Translations under genes and position numbers: made by a program
Assembly (NCBI GenBank): GCA_947311845.1
Contig: CAMZMU010000012.1
Location: forward strand, 2,621,517 to 2,685,516
DNA from: Poa pratensis
Taxonomy: Eukaryota; Streptophyta; Magnoliopsida; Poales; Poaceae
Direction: 5' to 3'
Length of the DNA stretch: 64,000 bases
Notes under the pieces: model-generated
What the model was told of the DNA's origin: nothing
The model's database searches: none
What the model saw: only the letters and a program-made list of their open reading frames with translations
Part shown: one piece after another, positions 34,717 through 46,479 of the stretch
How the letters are laid out: the number at the start of each line of letters is the position of its first letter
How positions within the stretch are numbered: the first letter of the stretch is position 1

Positions 34717-35294
34717 CGCCGCACTCGGCCACATTTTCACTACAACCTCTAAACTGGAGGGATGAAAATTGCAGGGTACTTAAAAAAAAAAGACCATGAT
34801 CGTTAAGCAATAGTTATCCCATCTTTTTCTTATATACCATAAACAATTTAGTATTTGTCAACTGCTTTCTTTTCATTAGATCCTTATTTCATCTTCATTT
34901 CTATTATGTGAATTTAATGAAAAAAGATAAATGGTTAACAAACAACACAGGTGTTGTATTCGACCATCTTGATTATAATCATTGACATTTCCCTTTGTTC
35001 TTTGCCAAACACCTTCAATTCATGACATTCATGTTAGCAGCCAAACTTGTCTTATACATAAAAAACAGTCGTTCATGTGCATAATCGGATCATTTAATGG
35101 GAAGTCAATAACTGTAACTGGTTGTTCGAATTTAACGTTCATACCACACAAGGCAGCCATTAGTTAGAACACTGGAATGTTTAAGTATGAGTGCATTAGT
35201 TGCCAAATGTCTAGGCTTTTTGAGTTTGCAACGATATATGACTACCAGTCGTTAGATAATATTGAGTGTGCTAGAAGCCTAGAATTCTAACTTA

Positions 35295-35417
35295 CTCCCT
35301 CCGTTCCAAATTAAATGACTTCCATTTGTGCAAATATGAATGTATCTATACATGTAACATGTCTAGATACATTCACATGTGGACAAATGGAAGTCAATTA
35401 ATTTGGAACGGAGGGAG
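35295..35417. mobile_element. Stowaway MITE, 123 bp
   Basis: It starts CTCCCTCCGTTCCAAATTAA and ends TTAATTTGGAACGGAGGGAG, almost a perfect foldback (inner arms ATGACTTCCATTTGT and ACAAATGGAAGTCA). TA flanks both ends (35293-35294 and 35418-35419). The surrounding 34717-36230 has no other gene-like content and may be intronic to the next gene. Confidence 0.95.
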
Positions 35418-36230
35418 TAGTTGGTAATGTTATGCATAATTGGAACAAACAACTTCCTAAAACAAAAGAGAGGGTTTCTATGAACTTATGACGTCTAAAT
35501 TTGTCAAGAGTGAGCAGCTTAGCTTCTGATGTACAGTGTACAGAAAATCCACATATCCAGAAATGATAGGAATAGTTCCTAGGTCAGAGGTCAGGTTGCT
35601 ACTGAACAAAATTATTCTGCTGTAACCACTAACCAGCCAAATAGGTTCTTCTTGACTAGTAAAACCTACCAATCTAAGGATATTTTATTTACTTCGAGAA
35701 GTGCAACTTAGAGCAGGTTACACACATTTTGGTGGCATACAGCTCGCTGGATTAAAGTTAAAAAAAAACTTGCTAGATTAGTGCTGATGTACTGGCCACT
35801 TGGTGGAATCTTGTCCACAAGTTATTGTAAACCTGCACTGTCCTTTGTTTGTCTTTACTGCTTAGTACGGAGTACATTTGTCTTGCAAATGGCACACAGC
35901 TAGTAGGATTGGATAGTAGCATTGCTAGCTTTGCATTATTTATACGAGTACTATTATAGAGTATTTATCATTGTGACAGGCTCAACATCCCTATTGGCTC
36001 TTAAGCATTGGGATCTACAAAAATAGCTCGGATGATTACATTGCTATATTTATATCATATTGGCAATTTGACATAAGTTCAGCATTTAGAGACACAGTGA
36101 TTGTTGCTAATTCTTGGCTGTTTCTTCAACTGTGCTGACTGAATTAAAGTAGCTAGGCTACATTGTATTCTGGCCGTGTAATAGCTTTTCCAAAGCCTGG
36201 AGAATATTTAATGCTGATTGTCGTGTGCAG

Positions 36231-37185
36231 GGCATTCAGATGGTGTAGTGGAAGTCAAGCAACCACCTGCAAGTCCCTTATCTAAATCAGTTGAACCCTC
36301 GCTTCCACTTGTGAAGATAGCAGGGCAAGAATCGAGCAAAGACAACAGTGGAGTCATGTGGATATCATCACCTGACCGCGTGAAATTTCACAAATTTAAC
36401 CTTTTTGACAAACTTTAACGAAAAATAACCCTTTTTTGAAACTATTTTGAAATCTAACAATGCGTGTACGGAAGGGTTATTTTTCGTTAGATTTCAAAAT
36501 AGTTTCAAAAAAGGGTTATTTTTCGTTAAAGTTTGTCAAAAAGGTTAAATTTGTGAAATTTCACCCTGACCGCCTTGAAGATCCTCGTAAACCATTTCAG
36601 TACTCAAACAGTTCTGGCTCTCCACGTGTTTCAGAGTCGGGATCTGACATTTATAGCAAGAGAGAGGTGATACAAAAGCTGAGGCAGCACCTCAAGAGAC
36701 GTGATGAGATGATCATGGAGATGCAAGCTCAGATTGCCGATCTTAAGAACTCTCTTGCCATCCAGGAGACACAGTCCTCCAACATGCAGTCCCAGCTGGA
36801 CAATGCTAACCGAGATATGTTTGAATCTGAACGAGAGATACAGCATCTGAGGAAGATCATCGCGGACCATTGTGTTGCAGAAGCACTGTCGCACGATAAG
36901 CCATTGCATAGTGGACACTGGCAGTTAGATGCCACCAATGGCCATGCTAATGGCTATCCCGACAGCAGTGTCGACGACCCTGAGCTGCATTTTGTTAGTA
37001 CGGAGAAGAAGAAAGGAGAGTTGGAGAGGGTGGAAATGCTCAAGAGGGAGGTCGGTGAGTTGAAGGAAGTTATTGGAGGGAAGGACTTCCTGCTACACAG
37101 CTACAAAGAGCAGAAGGTCGAGCTATCCTCTCAGATCAGGGAATTGCAGGAAAAGCTCTCCTCACAAGTGCCGAACATCTTGTAG
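36231..37185 (+). CDS. Terminal exon of a coiled-coil protein gene, split by a MITE
   Basis: The exon starts after a good acceptor (TCGTGTGCAG, ending 36230) and ends at a stop at 37183-37185. It encodes a Ser/Pro-rich segment (VVEVKQPPASPLSKSVEP), SSPDR, then after the MITE LEDPRKPFQYSNSSGSPRVS and a long coiled coil (KREVIQKLRQHLKRRDEMIM to SSQIRELQEKLSSQVPNIL). It is a filament-like or cytoskeleton-associated type of protein; I do not recognise the family with confidence. Residues before 36231 must come from upstream exons not identified here. The 185-bp MITE plus its 9-bp duplication (194 bases) breaks the frame and brings a stop at 36416-36418. The half after the MITE is open from an ATG inside the MITE (36460). 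Removing 194 bases restores the frame exactly, so the insertion is recent or segregating. Confidence 0.75.
36380..36564. mobile_element. Foldback MITE (Mutator-type 9-bp duplication) inside a coding exon
   Basis: It is flanked by CCTGACCGC at 36371-36379 and 36565-36573, a perfect 9-bp duplication as made by Mutator-type transposases. The termini are GTGAAATTTCAC, itself palindromic, and the roughly 80-bp arms are near-perfect reverse complements (for example TTTGACAAACTTTAACGAAA and its complement). There is a short asymmetric centre with GCGTGTACGG. Confidence 0.95.
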
Positions 37186-37793
37186 GATCTACGCTGTGAT
37201 GTTTGGTGCCGAAAGAAGCAGAAGCTGTAGCTCTGATCCCATTCACCGCCGGTTTGCAGGAGAACATGTTGACACACTCAATGAAATGAAGCGCAATCCT
37301 TCTGCGTTTTCTCGAAAAAAACATCCTAGGATCTTTGCAGTATGTTAGGTCGATTGGTTTCTTTCATTTTTTTTGCCATATTGTTTGGTTGATTTGCTTC
37401 TGTTCTGTCCAGTTTTCGCTCTCTATGGCTTGTTACCGGAGTATTACCAAGGGTTTCTTTCCTCAGATGCTGAGCCTAGGGTAGCACAATTAGTGTCAAA
37501 GTTAATGCTCCGGAAGTACGGTGCTGTACAGGTTTTTTTGGTTTGCAGGTACGTCTATCTGTGTGATGTATCCTTTCCTTTCAGTGTGTGTGGACGATGA
37601 CATTTCTATAACTGATTTTGCTAGACCATATACGGAGCCATTACTTGTGTACGGTGCTATGGTTTGGTATTGGTACCCACTGTGTTTACAAAAGGCTCAC
37701 CACATGGATGAGATATCTCTGTAGATCATGATTGGGCAATAAGTAACATCACACCGAGTCCTCTTCTTTCCTTGCACTGGTAGGGTGGCAGCC
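37186..37793 (+). other. Probable 3' UTR and downstream region of the coiled-coil gene
   Basis: No further coding sequence is found. Short frames here lack family resemblance. The region is interrupted at 37794 by the retroposon described next and continues after 39366. Confidence 0.4.
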
Positions 37794-37805
37794 AGAACAG
37801 AGTTT

Positions 37806-39354
37806 TTTTTTTTTTTGAAACCGGGCGAGAGGCTTCGCTTTTCATTTATATAGAAGAAGTGAATTGGTTAGTTTATAAGGAAAACTGGCCGAAAACCAGA
37901 TACAACAACACAACACACCACGCCGTCCCCGAGGCCACGCACAACACAAGTCGACGGCCTAACCGCCCAAGCGGCCAAGGCTGACACCCCTCAACGCCAC
38001 AGCGGAGGCCCTCAACGCAACAACGGAGGCGAAATCCGGAGCCGCCGCTCCGACATCCACGCTGGCCACGGGCCACGCTCCACACAGGTCGACGACGAAA
38101 CCGCCCAAGCAGGAAAGGTCGACACCCACACACACCTCAACGCGACGCAGCGGAGGTGAGATCAGAGCCGCCGCTCCGACATCCACGCCGGCCCCAGGGC
38201 CACGCACCACCTAGCCGAAGACGAGAAGATCGTCGCTGCTGGCCACCAAACATCCACGGGTCCCTCTGGCCGGCAAAACATCCAAGACGAGGCCCCAAGG
38301 AGAATACGACGCAGAAGCGCCGTCCTCGCCCGATCCATCGAGGATCTAGGGTTTCCCCGAAAGTTTCCGGACGGAGGAGTGGGAGCACCGCCACAACGAC
38401 GCCTACAAGTAGGAAGTGGCGCCCGGAAGCGTCACCGTCGCCTGTCCTGGTCGTCGACCAAGGCAAGGTTTTCACCCGGCGGTCTCTGTCCGCCCACCCA
38501 CAAGGGGAGCGACCAGCCCACCAACGCAGACCCGCACGCAGACACCGTCAGCCCCGCGCGCCCGACGGTCCACGGCCACCAAACAGAGCTAGACGCCGGG
38601 GTCTAGGTCAGTCTCGCGCTGAGCCACCTCCTAGCTCAGCTCGACGCCACCACCAGTCCGAGGCCGCCGCCCCGGCGTCCAAGTGCTGCAGGACAGCCAC
38701 ACGCCCAGCCGCACGAATGCCGCCGCCCCCAAAGCCAACGCGACGTGTCAGCCAAGGGAAACCGGACGGGGAGCCTCTACCTCCCGTCGGCGACGCTGCA
38801 GTTCCTCGAGCACCACCGCGCAGCAGCAGCCAGCCCCGTGCGGCACCACAGCGGTGCGATGCACGGGAGGCCGCCGAGAGCAGCGGCCCGCCGAGCCCAT
38901 CAAGGCCCAGATCGGGCCCTGGCCGAAACCACCGGCGGCCGCGCTAAAGGTTGCCGCCACCACCTGCCGCTCCCATCCCGGCCACGTTGACGTCGAGCTG
39001 TGCCGAGCTCGCTACAGAAGCAGCGCCGCCGCAGCACCACATCGTCGCCGTCGCGGGAGATCGGGAGCCGCTTCGCCCGTCCACCGCAAGCTCGCCCCAC
39101 GCCGCCGCAGCACCACATCGTCGCCGTCGCGGGAGATCGGGAGCCGCTTCGCGCGTCCACCGCGAGCTCGCCCCGCGCCGCCTTGTGGAGGCTGGGAGCG
39201 CCGCCACCGCGGCCAGGCCGGCGGCAACGGCGGAGGAGGGGCAGGGGAGGACGGCCGGCCGGCGGCGGCGCGATTTGGGTCCCCCGTGTCGCTCAAGCGG
39301 AGCGACATCGGGGTCGAGCTGTTTTCCTTTCTGTCCTAGGCCTTTTTTTGGCTC
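37806..39354 (-). mobile_element. Non-coding LINE-like retroposon with 12-bp target duplication
   Basis: AGAACAGAGTTT occurs at both borders (about 37794-37805 and 39355-39366). A T-run (the reverse of an A-tail) lies at the left, so the element is on the minus strand. About 1.55 kb separates the repeats. The 3' tail (GAAACCGGGCGAGAGGCTTCG on plus) resembles the one at 22183. The body is very GC-rich, open in several frames, and has no RT, endonuclease or gag motif. It includes a 76-bp tandem duplication. It is probably a non-autonomous partner of a LINE, or a retroposed non-coding RNA. Confidence 0.75.
39025..39176. repeat. 76-bp tandem duplication within the retroposon
   Basis: Two successive 76-bp units begin GCCGCCGCAGCACCACATCG at 39025 and 39101, and a third start (GCCGCC) follows at 39177. 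The units differ at only a few bases, which points to recent slippage or unequal exchange. Confidence 0.9.
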
Positions 39355-39366
39355 TAGAACAGAGTT

Positions 39367-41049
39367 TCTGAATGAGCTAACTTTTCTCAAGCAAGCAGCT
39401 ACCAGACGATTAGGCCATGTAAGGAATAGTCGCATCTCCTGTTCTAGGTGATCCAAATTAGCCGGATCACACCCATGTGCTCGTACATACGCTCGTACTT
39501 TAGTTTGGTCAAATGTTTCTCTCACATGGCGCGAGCATGATCTGTTTTGTCCCATCTGAAGGCAGATGGTTAGTTGGTTGGTTGGTTGCAAATTTCCGGA
39601 GGTTCATTTGTCAGCGCTTTTCTTATTCCAGGAAATCCGTTTGTACGCAACGTCTGTTACTCCTCCCATTCTCTTCTTCAATACATTTGGTTCGATTCTT
39701 GAAAAAATGCGATTGGTTTAGGATATTCATAAGTTCTTCATTACACATTTTTACTGTTGTTTTTTCGAACTGCACTTAGCAAGATTTTTTAACTTAATGA
39801 CATCGTGTATATTTCTGTATGAAAAATCTGCCAGTACAGTATTTGTTTCATATATGAAATGGACAAAATTTCGAAGGTTAACTACTGTATGTTGAAAAGA
39901 CAACTCGGTAAGGAAAACAAAATACTAGCCCAGTATGTTGCTTTTTCTTTTGCGGTGGTCGTATGTTGTTTGGTTAGTTAGTGGATATGGTTGACGTGGT
40001 GTCACTGATTGAGTTGGTGATGTGTGTTTCAAGTGTTGTACTTGGTTTAAAAAATGTTGCCCCAAATCTAGTGAACACAATCAGCTTTCTAGCGCTAGCT
40101 AGGCCCTTGTCTCGGCGGCAATAACAACGCAGCTCGCATCATATGGCCTGGCAGGTGGAATCATTACATCTCGCTGTATGGACTTCATATCTTGTCAGTG
40201 CAAGCTAAACTGAAGTGGATATGCGATGTATGCTACGAAAGAAAAAGAAAGAAAGATGGTGTCCTGGCAGAATGGAGAAACTTCTATGCAAAGCGTGGTC
40301 CTGTATATTAACTACCTGGACCCAAGATACTGCTGTTCTCCCCTTTTGCTATCCGATTATTGATTTGACTTACTATTTGGATTCAGTTCGTTAGTTGAGA
40401 AGTCTATTTCTGGCATCAAGTGTTGTTCAGCGGCGCGGATGAATGGATGAAGCCCAACGGTATTTGGGGGCAAGGCAACACCATAAAACATGCTCCCCCT
40501 ATTTCGAATCGACGCACTATATATGGAGTTTCACAAAAGTGAAAAAGAACTACACAACCATGATAAAATATTGCAATAGTGCCTTGTCAATTTTATGGTA
40601 CAACTTTGGTTATATAATCACACGGTTTCTACTGGCTGCCATCGCACATTATACCTACAACCATGATTGTTTCATATATAAAAAGCCAAAAAGGTAATTC
40701 ACATAGAACCACTCAGTATCATGGTATGTTTGTCACATTGTAACAATTCAAATTTCTTCTTTGAAAGGAAAGAGACAAAGGAAGCTCCACGCCTCTAAAA
40801 AAATAAAAATCCAATTTCGCATCGGTTAGGGTTTGCTGGGTTATACTTCCATTCTCACAACCAAACTTTTTAAAATCAGATTTGATCCGTTATGAAAAAG
40901 TAAACTTAAGCATGAAAAACTTATTTCTTTAACCAAATTTAAAATCTCATCTTAAAATATGGACACACATGTCAAGATGACGTGGTACTTACTAGTTAGG
41001 GTGCCACTTCACCTAACATGAAATAAAATACTAAAGAGTAGAGATTTCT
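39367..41049. other. Intergenic, nothing gene-like
   Basis: This is AT-rich sequence with no conserved frame, no splice-linked exon and no clear repeat that I can name. Confidence 0.5.
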
Positions 41050-41429
41050 TGGTCCCGGGCTCCGGTGATCCCTCTATTTTAAATAAAATAAAATCATATT
41101 TATAAGTTTAAAAAATCTGAAACAAATCCTACATATTGTGAATAATATATCCCACAAATTTGCAAAATCTCGATTTGAAATGCTTTATATTCTGATCTAC
41201 ACAAAAATGACAAATGTGTGGATCTAGATGTACACACATTAAATCTCTAAATATACAAGACCTATTATTTTTGTATAGCTCAGCATATAAAGTGTTTTAG
41301 ATCGAGATTTTGCACGATTGTGGGATACATCATTGACAACATGCAGATTTGTTTCAGATTGTTTTAAAACGTATAAACATTATTTTTGAAATAAATAAAT
41401 ATAGGGAGTACTGGAGCTCGGAAGCCAAA
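41050..41429. mobile_element. Foldback MITE, about 380 bp, long inverted arms
   Basis: The left half (TTGGTCCCGGGCTCCGGTGA, ... TGTGAATAATATATCCCACA) is roughly the reverse complement of the right half (TGTGGGATACATCATTGACA ... GAGCTCGGAAGCCAAAA). The arms are about 170 bp each. No coding sequence and no clear target duplication were found. Confidence 0.7.
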
Positions 41430-41480
41430 ATTGTTTTCTGTTAAATAAAGTTACAACATACAAGTCTTCCAGAATTTCAC

Positions 41481-41850
41481 TTTGGCTCCCGAGCTCAAAT
41501 GTTCCTGCCCAATTAAACAATTCGGAATAAATAGTAAACCATTTTTTAAATTTTTGAAAAAAATGGCGATGACCATATACGGGTTTTTTACATGCCTGAA
41601 AAGTTTCGTCATGAAATGGCATTCTCCGCGCCCTATGAAAAAAAAAATCACCTACATAATGAGATTTACAAATATAGTTTTTCCGAGCGCTGATTTTGTT
41701 TTTTAGCATAGGGCACCACGAGTGTCAGTTCACCACGAAACTCGGCATGTTTGTAGAACATTTGTATATGTTTTGCAAAATTTGTACAAATGTTACTATT
41801 GTTTTCGTTTTTTTAATTTGGCGGGAGCAGGTGAGCTAGGGAGCCAAAAC
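41481..41850. mobile_element. TIR element/MITE with TTTGGCTCCCGAGCTC termini
   Basis: The left end TTTGGCTCCCGAGCTCAAAT and the right end (other strand) TTTTGGCTCCCTAGCTCACC are inverted; the match runs about 35 bp, to CCCAATTAAA. The termini resemble those of the foldback element just upstream, so the two may be related. Nothing coding is inside. Confidence 0.65.
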
Positions 41851-43016
41851 GCTTTACTCCAAGTCTTCAGCATATTTACAAACAATAAATTCACCCCATT
41901 TCTTCTTCTTGCACCAAGCGGCGTGACCCCTTTTTAGCAAGAGCTTTTATTTTTCATCTTCACGGTACATGTTATTGTTATAGGTGGTAGGCCATTAATA
42001 TCTGTACTTTTGTTGCACTTACATGCATTGCATTGCACCTCTGAAGCAAAGCATGTAGTACGTACATGTACTGCTCTATGTTATCTTGCACGCAAACATC
42101 TCCTCAAGTGAGATACGTACCCTTCTTGCGACGGTATGAGACATGCTTATTTTTCAACTCTACTAAGCATCTCAATTCCAATGCAAGTGCATCTCACAAA
42201 ACATAAATTACTGTGCATATTTGACTTTGCGGTTACTTTTAGGTGAATAAAATTAATTTTCTGTAAAGGTCATAGCAAAATTATGAACCAGTAAACAGTA
42301 GTACTACTAGCATATAAGTATACTCCTATATCTTTCTTTTATTTTACTTTGCATTTTTCTCTTCTGGAAAAGCTTCATTGGCTGTTGGTTCTGGTGCAAT
42401 AAATCCTTGGTCTGTAGAGGTTGTTTGGAATTTAGAGTACTTTAAATGCGATGACCTGTCCTCTCCTGTGGTTTTGGTATCGCTATTTAATTTCTTCTCT
42501 CATTTGACTTCACAGTGTCATTTTTCAACTATACCCTCCACAACATATACTATTACTACCAGCATTGTGTGTTGTCCGCTCATATGGAATAATTTGCAAG
42601 AACACAACTCTTTACTTTTAAAAAATCCGATCGTATTAATGGTATATCCTTGGAGATTTTTTCTTACCACATGGGTTTGGACACCGTGGAGAGGTCCACA
42701 CGTGTATCTTTGAGCCAACACCCAGTATATTGCATAGTAAGTTTTTGATCATTTCTAAACGCTACGAGACAACAACGTGGTATCAAAGTACTTTGATGTC
42801 GACTCTAGATGTTTTACGTTTTTTAGAGTCCATTGTCAAGAGCTGCTTTGTTGTCTCATCCTCATCTCTCCAATACGTATGCAATAACCCCACGTGACAT
42901 GACCAGGAGAGACTAAATTCACATCTCTACATTCTCTAACAAATTAACCGAAATGTAATGAAATGGTAATAGTGTCTGAAGAAAAGGATAAGCTAGCAAA
43001 GAGGGGGAGTGGTGTT
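41851..43016. other. Intergenic, nothing gene-like
   Basis: There is no supported gene or named repeat in this AT-rich stretch. Confidence 0.45.
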
Positions 43017-43385
43017 TTGGCTACTGGGTGCATATGCACCCTTTATTTAAAATGCATTTTGCACATATTTTTAAATGTCAAAAAATTTAGGAAAAAATGT
43101 TCGCGCATAGATCTTAACATGTTATGTGTTCACAAAGTCGTCTCACGAAAAACCGACATATTTTGTGGCTTGTATAAAAAAGAAAAAATGGTGCTAAAAT
43201 AAGGCTTTTCAGGACACTTTTTTTTGACTTTTTTACACAAGGCACAAAATATATCGGTTTTTTGGTGAAACGACTTTGTGAACACATATAATATGAAGAT
43301 GTATCCGCAAAATTGTAGTTTAGATTTTTTTGACATTTTGAAATATGTTTTTCAAATACCGGGTGCATATGCACCCGGGTGCCAA
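43017..43385. mobile_element. TIR MITE with GGGTGCATATGCACCC termini
   Basis: The left end TTGGCTACTGGGTGCATATG and the right end (other strand) TTGGCACCCGGGTGCATATG continue as about 70-bp imperfect inverted arms (including ATGTCAAAAAATTTAG against its complement). A second inner inverted pair (CGACTTTGTGAACACAT and its complement) suggests a foldback. Length 369 bp, non-coding. Confidence 0.75.
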
Positions 43386-43525
43386 AGTGAATTTCCGGCA
43401 AAGAGGAGCCTATTTCAAACCAGGAGATGCAAACACACACATAAGAGAAAACAATACTATTGTCCAAGAAGGTTTTCTGCTTTTTTTCTCGACACACATC
43501 TAATTGCGTGCCATTTGTATTACAA

Positions 43526-43733
43526 GAAATCAGCGAGATAGCGTGAGAACAACTTCACCGTGAACAAAAATGCAAAGCAAAAAACCAAAGAGGAAAACAA
43601 AGCGTAAACGAAAACATAGGCTACCAAACCGAGTGAAATCAGCAAGATGAACAACCTCACCGTGAACAAAAATGCAAATAAAACCAAAGAGGAAAACAAA
43701 ACGTAAACGAAAACATAGGCTACCAAACTGAGT
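43526..43733. repeat. Tandem duplication, units 109 and 99 bp
   Basis: GAAATCAGC...AAACGAAAACATAGGCTACC is repeated directly at 43526-43634 and 43635-43733. The second unit lacks a few short blocks. No coding role is evident. Confidence 0.85.
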
Positions 43734-44160
43734 GATATTTTATTATGTGTTTAACAAACAATTTCTTGCAATCCTTACGCCGTTAACTCATTAGTCAAAG
43801 TCAAAAGCTGAAGACTCACCGCTCATCCTTCTCAAGGAAAAATGGTCAGTAGGCAATGCAAAACTTGTGTACTACTATAACACAATAAACATGATGCCAA
43901 AGTGTAGACCATGCGTCCATATTGCGGCCAGAGCACTGTACCAGAAAACAAAAGTACGCATTTTTTTTAGTTGGTCGCAAAGTTTCCTTTCATTAATAAT
44001 TTGTTCGAGAACCAGAAATTTGCTGAAGGTCTAAAAATTGCCGTGACACGTCACCGAACCAGAAATTTTGACAACTTTCACCCAGCAACTTGTTCTTTAA
44101 GCAAAACCCATTGACTTGTTTCCTTAACATTAAGGGGCTGATTTGTAAAAATTCTAAAAA

Positions 44161-45552
44161 TTGAATGCAGAGCTCTGCTTCTCATACCTCTTATTTATGA
44201 GTCCATCCTCCCGTTTGGATATTTTTCCTTCCAATTCTAAAAATTCTCTTGTTCGTTGGGCCGCCTCGCGATCCCCCTCGTCTCATCTCATCCATCCTCG
44301 CAGGGCTTCTCGCGACCCGCTGAATCTCTCGCGCGGCGCCGTTCCTTTCGGTTTTGAAAAAAGGGCGAAAATTACAAGAGAATTCCGGAGTTTAAACAAG
44401 TCGAAGGTGTGTTCTCTCCAATCCCCCTCTCATCTCTTGGCTCTTTTTTCCTTCTTGGTTCGTGTGATTGTTTCGCTCGGTTTCCTATGTGCGTGCGAGT
44501 TCTTGGTGTTCTATAGAAGAATTTCGTTTCCTCTTCTTCCTCACCGTGCCCCGTTTGTTTATTTGTTTCTTCTGTCGACCTTAACTTCAGAAAGAAAATA
44601 TATCACTACTGATCTCAGCTAGGACAGGGAAGTAGGGAGAAGCAGAACTCTTAGAGATTGTTATGTCATCGAATGGCAGAAATTGCTGATATTTTGCTGC
44701 AAGTTTGCTACTGTGTGGTTAATTTTCTTGCTGTTGTGTTCTTCCCTGCCTGCCTGCCTGCTTGTGCCTGTACTGTAGTTACTGATGTGGGGGCACACTT
44801 GCCTATCGACAGGACAACACATCTGCTGCATGCAGTTAAGTCCATTAAACACACAGCTTCCTCCCTTCTGCTAGTTTGTTCTTGAACTCGTTAGGGTGGA
44901 ATCGGCGGACGCCTCTCGAATCCTCGGTACGCAATCTACTAGATTCTGCGCGTATTGTGTTCATAACGTTTTTACTTTTTTGAGCGAGTGTGTTCTTGCC
45001 GTTCTTCACGAGCTTGGGACAACAACCCCCAATTGATCTGGTACATGAGTATATCTCCTCTCTTGTTCTCAAGTTCTCATGCTGCCCATGTGACAACATG
45101 TTCAGTTCTTTCAGGTTTTTAGGTTGTTGTACCAGATTGTACGGTTCTAGTACCGTGTCTCGGTGAGTAGCATAGCGTGGAGGCCATCTCCTATATTTGG
45201 TGGGTGCAGACTGAGATTGGGTCCGAGTTTTGATGCTTATTGTGTACGCTTCTTCAGTTTGTTCGCCTGTGTTTTCTGTTGGTTTTTTGCGGTTTGTACT
45301 GCAGTACTGGCTCATGCAAATAATGTGTGACCGGTGTGGTACCTGGACAGTTTGTATGACTTTGTTGCGTTAAGAACAAGTAGTTTAGCATGCCCTTTTG
45401 GGAGAAAACAATGGCAGAAATAAGCCATGCTGATATTAACTTCTATAGATCTGATCCTTCTTTGCAGGAGAGATTCACAACTCAGCACTCCGTGAATCAG
45501 CGCCTCCGTTATTGATGGCTCGGCGGAAATAAGCTGCAGATCATGAAGCTAG
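44161..45552 (+). other. Probable 5' untranslated exons and introns of the gar2-like gene
   Basis: GC-rich leader sequence (44240-44405) ends at a GTGTGT donor-like site. A later exon-like piece after TTCTTTGCAG (45471 to about 45552) ends ATGAAGCTAG before GTAACTGC. The splice pattern to the first clear coding exon at 46480 does not give a good frame, so the exact 5' structure is uncertain. Confidence 0.4.
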
Positions 45553-46479
45553 GTAACTGCTGTTTAATTGCAACATTCAGGCTTGGGTGAAATATAGGAT
45601 GGAATTTACCACTCTAACTAAATTTGTTCTGCTAGTGATGGGGAGAATGCTCTTTCTTCTTTTTTTAGAACTGGTGTAGTCAAATCAATGTCATGCGTAG
45701 CTAGACGCATAGAGTAGTCAACTGCCATTTGGAAGCTCAGGTGGATGCCTGCTTAATGTTCAGAATATGTATATAGCCAGCAAGTTGTTTAGACGCAAAC
45801 AGATGTCGACGATTCACTACCTAAAACCTGGTTTTATTAACTCTGGTAGATTTAAAATATTTTCCCACTGAGAGTAAGCATGAGAAATATTTGAGATTTG
45901 CATCTCCATCAGGAATAAATGAAATATGATGTTCCTTCAGCAACTTGTGGGGACTGAAGGTGATATGTCCCCCGTACTCTGAAAAGTGGCAATGTGTCCT
46001 CAGGTTTCGAACATTCAATCGGTCTCGGTTTCAGGCTTGAAGCTCGACCTGTAGAAATTGACCTTGCTTCCAGTTAATCTATCACCGATGTGTCTTGATC
46101 ATGCTAATCGACCACCGGCCACTTTGTCCAAACTGTAGAAATAGTAAGTGCTTCTATCAGGGTCGTCACTCGTCATGCATTTAGGACAATGGTAGTTCGG
46201 AGTTACAACAACAAAATTCAATGCTTGTACTTGATTAAAAAGACACAGCAACCAAAATGAAAAGGAAGCAAAACTGCAGAACATCCCCATCAGGATCAAT
46301 TTACACTTTATTGTTAGGGATGGCCCAAAAGATCTTTTTCTCATGGAATCTTCATTAGTTGATTCTGTATTATTATACATCATATGATAGCTTGCTATTG
46401 AAAGAGACATCATGATAGTACTGCAATACTAGCATAACGTTTTCCGACAACATATTACTAATTTGTTTCCTTGTGATAG

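Noticed and set aside
38156..38947. 263-residue frame and overlapping frames at 38.2-39.5 kb
   Set aside because: All are Pro/Ala/Arg-rich low complexity inside a GC-rich retroposon with overlapping frames on both strands.
43114..43497. 127-residue minus-strand frame at 43.1-43.5 kb
   Set aside because: It lies across a foldback MITE and its inverted arms, with no protein-family resemblance.
44685..44884. Hydrophobic frame near 44.7-44.9 kb that looks like a membrane segment
   Set aside because: It sits in the 5' intron/leader region of the gar2-like gene, is short and has Cys/Leu low complexity, with no splice support.
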